A stretch of DNA of 64,000 bases from Litsea cubeba. Lineage: Eukaryota > Streptophyta > Magnoliopsida > Laurales > Lauraceae. The position numbers were made by a program, and so were the translations under genes. Under the pieces are notes generated by a model. It was not told the DNA's origin. It ran no database searches and was given only the letters and a program-made list of their open reading frames with translations. Location of the stretch: the NCBI GenBank assembly GCA_012931725.1, contig CM022951.1, positions 34,247,690 to 34,311,689 on the forward strand, in the 5' to 3' direction. Positions 34,850 to 44,349 of the stretch are shown one piece after another; within the stretch, counting starts at the first letter, position 1; the number at the start of each line of letters is the position of its first letter.

Positions 34850-35259
34850 CTCAGGGCTAGGGATGTAAATGGGTGTCCGATTCTCCGATTACCCGGAGGT
34901 TCTGACCCGTTAATAATCGGGTCTGGGTCCTTATTTAGGCCCCAATAAGTAAATGGGTCCGGTTCCGGTTCCACCTTGGTTCGGACCCGTGGACCCGAGA
35001 CCCGACATATTACCTCAATTTTCGAAAATCTCTCCTAAAAACTATTTTTTTTACTATCATTCTCTACTTAAGCCCTGATTCGGATCCAGACCCGTCCCAT
35101 ATATATGATTCTGGTTCCGGTTCTGGTTCCGGAACCAAGAAACCAGTTCCGAAACGGTTCCGAGTCCGGATCCTATTCCACCTTCTCCTTAACGGTTCCG
35201 ATTCCAGGTCCACCATGGACCCGTACTGGAACCGACCCGTTTACAACCCTACTTAGGGC
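34850..35259. mobile_element. hAT-like MITE nested in the MULE (394 bp plus 8-bp TSD)
   Basis: The element proper is 34858-35251. Inverted ends are TAGGGATGTAAATGGG and, on the other strand, TAGGGTTGTAAACGGG. The flanks CTCAGGGC (34850-34857) and CTTAGGGC (35252-35259) match at seven of eight bases, consistent with the 8-bp TSD of hAT elements. The body is rich in GGTTCCGG and GGACCCG words. It is non-coding. Confidence 0.85.
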
Positions 35260-35322
35260 CGAACAGGTACTTTATTTTTTTTTATGTACTGATTTTAGCC
35301 TGGTTTTTTTTTTTTTCAAGAT

Positions 35323-37004
35323 ATGGATGTGCCCGGTACCTCTAGGGTTTGACTCACGGCATTGCACAGGAGACTGCGTCAAAGGTTAGTCGCTGATGAT
35401 CTAAGTGAAAGTCCGGAGGAAGTGGACGCTCAAGAAGTAATTGAAGAACCTGTTCAAGCCCAAGAGCAACTAGAAGTCCATGGACAGGCAAAAGTCCATC
35501 AACGAACTTCAATTGTTGACTCTTCTAGGACTGGAGAAATTCTTAGGGGGCCTATAAATTGTTGACTCTTCAATTGTCACTAATTTATTTATTTTATTCC
35601 GTATTGCAAGAGAGACCAGTGACAGACAGGAAAATCTATATAGTGGAGCAACTGTCATTTGAGCGAGTAAAGACACTTGTAGAGCATGGTCTTGGGGTCA
35701 CATCCGAGCAGGCACACGAAGAGTTGGCAGCTGTGCGAGGCTCGTCGGTTAGACTGGAGTGGCGCAGGGACCTATTTGAAGTCGTGACCGATGTGAAGTC
35801 AGAAGAGCACATTAGGCATGCCGCTAGAGCATACCTATTGTATATATTGGGCTGTACACTCTTCACAGACAAGAGTGGCACTAGGGTCCCAGTGGTGTAT
35901 CTAAGGCTGCTAATGAACTTCAATGAGGCACACACATATGCTTAGGGTGCTGCTGCGCTCGTGTACCTATATCGACGTTGGGGTTTGCTACCCGGATCGG
36001 CGTTAGGCAGATCGCGGGATATCTGACTCTTCTAGAGGCATGGATATACGAGCATTTCCCCAGGTGCAGGCCTAATGCCAACCGCACATACACAGAAGAT
36101 ATACCTCTAGTGCATCGTTGGGTGCCACGTAGGGAGTCTGGGGACCAAATGTCCAACCTGCAGTCATTACGAGAAGCACTTGACGATCTTAAGGCCCATG
36201 AGGTAAGGTCTTACAATTTATGTAGTTTCAAAAATTAGTAAATGAGTACCGTGTCTTTAACTAATGCACGTGTTGATCAATCTTACAGGTGGTGTGGGAC
36301 CGCTATCGAAAGCACAGTGCATATCACCCCTTTCATGAGGTTTATTATTACACTGGCTGTCTTAAATGCATGGATATCATTGAACCATATCATCCTGATC
36401 GGGTGCTTAGGCAGTTTGGTAGGGTCCAACGCATTTCCCCCCACTCCACTAGCTCCACAGCACGCCACAAGGGGTGTCCTGGCAAATCAGTATCGGATTG
36501 CGTACCATTATCTAGACCAAATATGGGAGAGATGGCATAACCACCTGTTGTCTCCGATGGAGCGTGGTGTGCCTATGGCTCATCCGTGGGACTGCGCACC
36601 CAATTATATGGAATGGTTCACACGAGTGTCTCACCCGATCATTCAGAACCTACTACATCGCTCCACGTTTAATCCGCATGCTCAAGATTCTCAGGGCAAC
36701 TCTTCCATAGACCCCCGATTGGTATGATGCTTGACAACTTAAGTTTCATATTATAACTGAATCTAGAACAAACTAACTGACTAATTCGTATGTTGTCAAT
36801 GAACAACGCATCGTGAACGCTCAAAGTATAATTCAGCCAATTCTAAGGAGGGGACATAGTCTGAGTGTCCGAGATCTTGATGCATTGTACGTGGCCATAG
36901 AGGATGTTAACAGGCTGCTAGATGGAACTGATCCGGCAGATCTTCATCAAAGACCGCAACGCAACGAGATTACCTATAGCCGCAGAGGGAGACGTAGGGT
37001 GTAG
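35323..37004 (+). pseudogene. PMD-family gene of the MULE, decayed
   Basis: The likely start is ATG 35323 (M-D-V-P-G-T-S-R-V), followed by a TGA at 35350 where the frame otherwise continues (L-H-R-R-L-R-Q-R-L-V). The PMD core follows: S-F-E-R-V-K-T-L-V-E-H-G-L, A-Y-L-L-Y-I-L-G-C-T-L-F, G-T-R-V-P-V-V-Y-L, then Y-A with TAG (35943-35945) in place of the expected W. A 1-bp shift near 35977 leads into G-V-R-Q-I-A-G-Y-L-T-L-L-E-A-W-I-Y-E-H-F. An intron (GTAAGG after 36201, acceptor before 36290) precedes V-V-W-D-R-Y-R and E-P-Y-H-P-D-R-V-L-R-Q-F-G. A second shift lies at the C-run near 36438. The last exon ends R-R-G-R-R-R-V at 37004. PMD proteins are known from MULEs and gypsy elements; their biochemical role is not established. 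Confidence 0.82.
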
Positions 37005-37741
37005 CGGTTTGATGTGGCATTGACATTTGTAGAAGAAATGAAATATGTAAACTGGGAAATTATGTTTTAACCAATGAGTTTTTGGAAAAGTTGGATTGTA
37101 ATTCATTTTTTGCAACAGGATATGAATTCAGTTTTTGCAACTGGTTATGTTGTCTTACTTTAGACTTACATTTTAATGGGTGGCTTTATCGCTTGAATTG
37201 TGTATTTATTATCCTTTTTTTCCATTTAATTTTAACCACAGTTCAGTGTTGTTCGGCTTCTCAGGACCGAATAGTCCCCAGTTGTTCTGTTTAATTGTGT
37301 GGTGCTAAATAATTCTATTCGGTTATACAATTCCGAGCATATAGACCCATTTCGGCCAATCAGGTCCGTGCAAGTAATTCATGTTCGGATTGGTTGGACC
37401 GTGCAGTATTATCATCAAACAATGAGAAAGCTCTAAGTTTTACTTGGGTAATATGTTGCTTTATAACAATACAACAAGTGTTATTGATAAAAAAAAAAAA
37501 AAAAAACGATTACATCTGGTTACATCCTTAGGAATAAGGAAACAAAAAAATCATTCCAACTCGATCGTTTCGCTTGTGGTAGCTGATGGACTGATAATCT
37601 CTCTGAATAGCTGTATCCGGGATTGATAAGGTGTATCCCATTCATCTGCAGAAGGCAGATGGTGATGTCGTCAATTAGTAGCAATGGGTGGAATTGGATG
37701 ACCTTGAGCGAGGAATACCTACACAGGACAAATTATTGTTT

Positions 37742-40390
37742 TCAACAATACAACGGATGAGTCACAATAACATTTCTACTAAGTGAAAAAAGGGACATTG
37801 AACCATATATTATTATCACCTGAACGAAGTGGTTTTGATTGACAAAGCCGATTGCAATCTCCCGCCTAGCAACCGTAGGCATGAAGGCTGATGGAAGAGG
37901 AAGAAAAGTTAGGCATTGTTCAACTGATAGGTGGTATAGGACAACGTTATAGTGCGAAGCAATTAGATGTCCCATATTCGGCATCGTCATCCATCTATCA
38001 TAGGGAGGGCAATTTGCATGGTACGATATGATGTGGAGAAGTTCCTCTACCCTTTGTTGTGATCCATACAATTGTATGTAATGTTCTGCATGAGTTACTA
38101 ACTCTCTAGTGAGACCGATCCGTACATGTTGCCACAAATCCTCACCAAGTCCCATCAACCCTGCAATGGCTCTAAATCCACAATTGCCATCAACAGTGAC
38201 ATCTCTTACATGTATAATATAAGGCCTTAAACCACAAGGTAGGGTGTCAATATAAGAAACTGGCTTCATATTTCTTGGGCGAATGACCTTCAACTTAGGC
38301 ATTATCCTCTGCTTGGGCACCAAGGAGACGCCACTACTGGCCACAGTATTTCTGGTTACGGCTGGGGACTGGGGAGTAACTGTCCTGGGAAGATTCAGCG
38401 TGTTCAAATGCAGAGGGGTCACGTTTAGTTGAGTTATGTAATTTCAGTTTTGGGCGCCCCCGAACTTTTGTTTTCACGCTTGGTTCGATCAATGTGGTGG
38501 TCTCAGGCTTTGCTATCTCCCTAAGCTTATTCAAGATGTGTAACTTCTTGCTCGAATCATACCCTCTGAACTGTTCAACAATTAACTTTATCTCTAGCAT
38601 GCAATCCAACTCAAGGCTAGAGGTATTATTTGCAACGGTGGATAGAAGGTCAAGCTTGCGCCAATGCGTATGCATGCAATCTAGAGGAATAGGGCGACCG
38701 ACACTTATGTATTTTGTGACCTCATGAGCACACGGTAAACCGTGTGTATGTCGAATTACACAACCACATGCATCTTGATCAATACCAACTGACGAGGCTC
38801 GCTTCGTCTCGGGCAAGATCTTCTCTAATGCACTTATAGAAATATTACCATGAAGGTCCTTGAATTCTGAAGGCTTGAAATTATGTTGCACAACCGTCTT
38901 ACTTTTTTCAAATGATGCCTTGATATTTGTATGTTGCAGCTGAAGTAAGTTGTGAATATTCGCCCAAGAGTCTTCAAAAGTCCCTTGGCTTGATCCAAGC
39001 TGCCGCTTCAACTGTGCATGTGAACTCTCCACCCTGTTCGTTGTAGTGTTCCCTAAATACATGACCTTGTCCGTCTAGGCAGCTACAAACCTGTCCTTGT
39101 ACATATCTAACCAAGATCCTCTAACATACTCAAGTGCTACCGGATAGGTGATGAAATCCTTCTGAAACAAGTCGAATTATAGATTGTAATGTTCCTGTGT
39201 GGACGAGGAAACCAACATGTTCCAGCTCATTATAAACCGGTCCCACTTTTCCTTCATCTCAAAAAATTTCTTGCATTTAACCAACACATTTCTGTTGATA
39301 TGCCATTTGCATAAAAGATGTTTGGCACTGGGGAATATATTAGATATGGTATTCATTAAAGCCATCTCTCTGTCTATGACAATAATACTAGGAAGAATAC
39401 CATCGCCAATCACAGTACACAATATACCCAATGCCCATGAGTAGCAATCTTCACGTTCATTATGGAGATATACAATGCATACGGAGAATGTCTTCTCTAT
39501 GAATGTCACCCCAACAATCTTCTACAACGGCATTCGATACGGATTGGTCTTGTAAGTACAATCTATTATCAAGACTTGAGAAAATGCACACAGTAAGTCT
39601 AAGCTGGTAAGGTGTGTGAAGAACAAGTCAGTGATAGTATCTGTATTTGGACAGTTCCTATGTCACTCAATATACTTATGCTCTGCCAATAATTTCAACA
39701 GATGTTGCATCTGACTCCGACCGGCCCTCTCCACAACTTTATGCCTATGACGTGCATTGTAAATGGTCTTCATTGTGCTTACATTTAACTCACTTTTATG
39801 TTTCAATGTCACCAATATATCCTTTGGCCGAACCATATTCTTGGACATGTCTACCAGCAATGAAGTTTCCTCCTCTGTTAATCTCCTTGCAAATGAGTGC
39901 CCTTCTAGGAATTCTGCAGCTAGATGATTATGCGCACCACAAACTACATGCAACATCCATTCATCATTTGAGCCCACCACCTTATCTTATAACGTGAATG
40001 GACAACCACACTTCTTCGAACCAGCCAGCTTCAATTTCTTCCCTACATTCTCATATTTAGTTACTCTCGTGTCTCTATAAGAGCCACTCCTCTCACATCC
40101 AAGGGTGAGTCTTGGTTTTTTTATTTCTGTTGTTGGGCGCTGTTGATGTCTTAATCATAACAATAAAACCGTTTCTCCTCCCAACATCACGAGCCCATTT
40201 AATTAGTGCTTCTCGGCTAGTGAATATCTGCACATAACCAAACAAAATTAGATTGAACCAAGTGACAACATCAATTTAAAAATCTAATGATTCATTCACA
40301 TTTATTACCTCTTGGGTGATAAACTCATTGCTATAGTCCACCACACACTCCGAGCCAACCTTGCCGTATTCAGTAGGCGCATCCCACTAC
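37742..40390 (-). pseudogene. MULE transposase with C-terminal OTU protease domain, decayed
   Basis: An intron (40308-40228) joins a short N-terminal exon (Y-G-K-V-G-S-E-C-V-V-D-Y) to a FAR1-type DNA-binding region (C-E-R-S-G-S-Y-R, then C-G-C-P-F). The MULE transposase core follows (L-I-I-D-C-T-Y-K-T-N; V-I-D-R-E-M-A-L-M-N; H-L-L-C-K-W-H-I-N-R-N). A SWIM zinc finger is seen as C-G-C-V-I-R-H-T-H-G-L-P-C-A-H. In-frame stops lie at 39989-39987, 39665-39663, 39524-39522, 39179-39177 and 39077-39075, with frameshifts near 40118 (A-run) and 38345. The C-terminal frame (38422-37742) is an OTU domain with D-G-N-C-G-F-R and a C-terminal N-H-F-V-Q-V, so the predicted Asp, Cys and His catalytic residues remain. 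Fusions of MULE transposase and OTU domains are annotated in several plant genomes. Confidence 0.82.
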
Positions 40391-41061
40391 TATGGAACCA
40401 ATTTTGTTAGAGTTTGTAAATGATACAACTGCACGGCTCTGAATTTCCGAACAGAATCAAATTGTTCGGTCATTATTGACCGAATTAAATACTTATGTTC
40501 GGTTATTAATGGCCGAATTAAATCATTTTATTTGGTCATGAATGGCCGAATAAAATCAATTTGTTTGGTTCTTAAGTGTCGTTCAATGATCGAATGTTCG
40601 ATACTATGATGCCGCCGAAAGTAAAATGGAACAGATTTTCAAGGGTTCGTCTCAGAGTAACAAATCGCAATGAATATGCCTACCTCGTCATTGCTAGACT
40701 GATCGGGAACTATGCTCTGCTTGTCCTTTGTCTCGTCCATTGCTTAAGAATGCTAGTTCAATGGGTAAAAACTTGGAATGAAATCAAGATAAATGAGATG
40801 AAGTAAAATAGAGGTGGGAGTGATTTAAACCGTGAGATGTTTTATAAAAGAGAGGGGATAGCAATGGGAGTGAGAATGAGAAGGAAATGCAGCTTTCATT
40901 TTGAAAATAGATTGGTGAGACTGTGAAAAACGAAAGCCAGTGGTTGCCATCGTTTGAGGGAGAGTGATGGAGGGAAGAAGTCGGAGTGTAGAAAGCATAA
41001 TCAATCTCAAGTGGAGTCCTTTTTGGTAAATATACAAGTGGGTATTTTAGTCTCCATTTGT

Positions 41062-41106
41062 TGCAGTGTGTGTTGAGTTAAATGCAGTGTGCAAGTAGCA
41101 GCTCTC
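41062..41106 (-). repeat. Right terminal inverted repeat of the MULE
   Basis: It is the partner of 34166-34210 and ends GTAGCAGCTCTC on the plus strand, directly before the TSD. Confidence 0.9.
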
Positions 41107-41115
41107 TTCCCAAAA
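41107..41115. repeat. Right 9-bp TSD of the MULE (TTCCCAAAA)
   Basis: It is identical to 34157-34165. Confidence 0.95.
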
Positions 41116-41906
41116 ATGGCCCGACTCATAAAGCTAGGCAGGGGCTTTGGGTCTGGGCCCGATTGATGACAAAGTCTTCTTCATCTATGTGTTCAGTTAA
41201 TTCGCTAGTTCTTTACCTGAAATATGTGAAAGGATTTAAAATCATGTTCAATTGAGTTTGGGCTAGTGCTTTAGACCAAATGCATTAGATGAAATTGGGT
41301 TAGTCACACACTACAACGGGCCAGTTTACCCGTTTAAAAGAAGCCAACCTGTAAATATTGAGAATGGCACTGAATTTGGGTCTGTTGTCAATCAGGTGAG
41401 TTTTGAGTTCAACACCAAGGGCCCAACTGAAGCCTGACCGGTTTTAGGGTTGGCTCAACATCCTTAGATTCATTGCCATCCTATATGGTTGTAAACATGG
41501 CAAGTTCTGGCTAGGTCCAGAGAAGTCCATACTAGATTATTCTGGTGACGTCCTTCAAAATCATCTCAAGAAGTTGATTTGGGAAATGAAAGAAATTGAC
41601 TATCTTATAAATAAGAAATGGGAACATGTGCAATTAGCAAAATGAGCCATGCCAGTATGGGAATACACTGAATCATCAGTGACCAGGCGCCACACTAGGC
41701 ACATGGCATAAGGAACAGAAGTAGGCAAACTTGGAACAAATGCTTTTCCAGAATGGAAATACATTACAGAGAAGCAGGAGATATCAGTGCTTTGGTCACA
41801 CTGGCAAGAGAAAAAACAGGAGCCGGTCTTGGTACTTTGGCATGGAAATGTCAGCTGTGCGAGACTCATATTCGGCCTTGACACAACTGGCCTGACTAGA
41901 TCATTG
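41116..41906. other. Spacer between the MULE and LTR element 2
   Basis: I see no supported gene. A minus-strand frame of about 100 codons across 41600-41900 has no recognisable domain and runs into the LTR. Confidence 0.55.
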
Positions 41907-41911
41907 GCATA
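41907..41911. repeat. Left TSD of LTR element 2 (GCATA)
   Basis: GCATA directly precedes the LTR and matches 55818-55822. Confidence 0.93.
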
Positions 41912-42167
41912 TGTAGGTGCAGAAAATAATGACCCACAATAACTGGGGAGCCTTAGAGGACTTATCCAACAATGGAGATGACTGGGTACCGTCCGAAAGC
42001 CTGAAAGAGAAGAACACACGGTCAGAGGACCCTGGCCTGGGCGGCGCAAGGCTCTCCGATGCCAAAGTCAGTGAAGGAACTGGAACAATGGAAGGAGAGG
42101 AAGAAGAGAGGCAGAGTAACAGCTCTCAAGTGTGTATTGTGCATACCTTGTACGTGAAATGCAATCC

Positions 42168-42175
42168 TTTTTATA
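42168..42175 (-). promoter_or_regulatory. TATA box in the 3' LTR of element 2
   Basis: The minus strand reads TATAAAAA in the context GTCTATAAAAAGGATTGC. The twin box is at 55193-55200. Confidence 0.65.
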
Positions 42176-42586
42176 GACGATTTGGAAGATATCTTGGACG
42201 ATATCTTGGTATGGGTCTCATGATTCGACTGGGAAGTCATGATCAGCCCACGATGCAATTAATGCGGTCCAATCCAGCCCACTTTGCATTAAATGCGCGT
42301 CGGATCAGCCCACGTCGCATTTAATGCGCGTCTTGTTGGGCCAGATCGTGTTGGACGCCTTTGGCGGTAGGGGTACCATCGGATCCGCCCTCGGGCCCTG
42401 CCCTGATGTGGCCTCAGCCGCTGGATGCCGCCATGTCAGTGATCTGGCGAAGATCGTGAGCGGCTGGATGTCGCATCTGTCTCGCTAGCTCGCGCCCCTA
42501 CTCCCCCACGTGCTTGATGACGTGGGGGGGGGGGGGGGTGAGGGGCGCAAGTGGAGGCTCTTTCTTACTTCGGCTTCCGTCCCGGC

Positions 42587-43609
42587 CATGGTTTAAAATC
42601 TCGGTATCGGTCGCGGTATCGGCCGGGCCGAAAAACCGATACGTCGCGGATATCGTCGCGGATATCGGTCCGTCGCGGTCGTCGCGGTGTGAATTTTTTT
42701 TTTAATCCAAAAAAATCCGCAAAAATATTCAAAAAATCCAGAATATTAGAAAATGTTGGAAAACAATATTTTTTTTCATTAGTAACAACAATAAATCAAA
42801 ATCTCGGTCACCTTAAGTTATGAGTCCTGTCTGTATCGCTGTTCGCTTTATTCTCCAGTATTTTATATAATGCAACCATTATTGATGCTCATGATCAATA
42901 GGATGAAATATCATAAATCTGACATAATGCAACCACAATTTTTGGCAAAAACTCATACTTTTTTATTCCAAAAGTATAGATCTATTTTAAACTAACACAT
43001 TATCAATGCATTTGAACACTAATGTGAAAAAATGTAACTGATTTCAAGAAAAGCCCCAAATTTTGGAAATAAAAAAATATAGATCTATACTTTAAAATAC
43101 TAGATCTAGGGAAAAATAAGTGAGTAACATCGAATCTAACTCAATATAAAGCCTTTTCGTTCATGAATTAGCATATTAACAATCTTTACTACTATATCAT
43201 TACAAACATAATTAAATAGGTTTAATATCATATCTAGTAGTTTATGATAATAATTGACATCTAAGCACAAAAAAAAAAGAAAGACAATCAAAAGAGTCCT
43301 AGCTATCATGGTCAAGTAGATCATTTTGTCTTCTTGAATTTAGATTGCCACTTATCTAAAACATGCGCTTCGCAGAGGGGGTCCGGGGGTATCCCCCGGC
43401 GGGGGTCGAGCTGATATTTTGAAAATATCGGCCGATATATCGCCACGGCCGATATTTTCAAAATATCGGCCGATATATAGCGATTTTTTGGCGATTTTTT
43501 CCCCCGTATCGCCGCTACCGATATCTCGCTGAGATATCGGCGCGGTACCAGCCGGTACCGGTACGTATCGGCCGGTACGTACCGGTACCGGCCGAGATTT
43601 TCAACCATG
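42587..43609. mobile_element. hAT-like non-autonomous element nested in the 3' LTR (1023 bp)
   Basis: Inverted ends are CATGGTTTAAAATCTCGG and, from the other side, CATGGTTGAAAATCTCGG. The 8-bp flanks GTCCCGGC (42579-42586 and 43610-43617) are identical. The right LTR has a single GTCCCGGC and no insert, so it is a clean empty site. Subterminal regions are dense in CGGCCGATAT and CGGTACCGG words. There is no coding frame; the middle is A/T-rich. Confidence 0.9.
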
Positions 43610-43830
43610 GTCCCGGCTCTTTCAGCCGAAGTGGAGCTCTAGTCCGAGATGGGCACACGAGGTGGCCGAGCTCGGCGCTAGTGGCCCGGAGCTGCTTGAC
43701 TTCGGCCGGACCTCCTGTCCTGGCAGCCGGAGTGAGCCTGGTGCCACACGGATGGCACGTGAGAGTGCTTAGACTCATCTGATGGCTGTGATTAGCGTAA
43801 TCCTGTGGCTCTGGAAATCTCCCCACACAA

Positions 43831-43839
43831 TTGCCCCCT
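43831..43839 (-). other. Polypurine tract of element 2
   Basis: On the minus strand AGGGGGCAA immediately precedes the 3' LTR start (one T between). It resembles the tract of element 1. Confidence 0.7.
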
Positions 43840-44349
43840 AGCTTTTGACCTCTTAAGCGCCCTGGCCTTTAGTGGTCGAAAGCTAGAAGACTCGTCTGGG
43901 GATGCGACGGTCATTGCCTGGTGTCGCTTCAACTGTCCTGAAGCAATGAATGCTCTGTCCTGTCTGTACTGGGAAGCGAGTCGACGGCTACACGCGTCGC
44001 CTCTTCACTGATTGCATTGTCTTATTGATGGAATGGGCGCAGATCGCGAAATCCGCCCTTTCGAATTTCGAAAGCAGCGCGCGCCGAGGGTTTGTTTTCC
44101 ATAAAGAGGGTCGTTTCCTTCCCTTCTTGTTTCTGATTTCTTTTCGCCTTCGCCTTCGCCTTCGCCTTCATCTGTGGTTTCTGCTCTGCTGCTCGAGATT
44201 TCTTCTAGCGAGGACGACCATAGGGCGTGTCTGGACCTGTACTCGAGTCGCCCCTTCTGTCTCTGTAAGTTGCTTCGCGCCTCTGTGTAGCTTCTTCTTA
44301 GGGTTTCGCAACCTTTAGGGTTTATCTTTTGCTGTCCCCTTCTTTAGAC

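Larger units (their letters stand above)
34166..41106. mobile_element. Mutator-like element (MULE), complete ends, with convergent PMD and transposase-OTU genes
   Basis: The 6.9-kb element has terminal inverted repeats starting GAGAGCTGCTAC and a perfect 9-bp TSD. The left half encodes a PMD-family protein (plus strand, 35323-37004). The right half encodes a MULE transposase with a C-terminal OTU domain (minus strand, about 40390-37742). The genes converge, as mudrA and mudrB do in MuDR. Both carry several stops and frameshifts, so this copy is not autonomous. A hAT-like MITE has inserted in the left untranslated part. Confidence 0.93.
41912..43829 (-). repeat. 3' LTR of element 2 (left), interrupted by a nested insertion
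   Basis: On the minus strand it begins TGTGTGGGGAG and ends CACCTACA. Without the 1031 bp of insert plus duplication it is 887 bp and matches 54937-55817. Confidence 0.95.
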
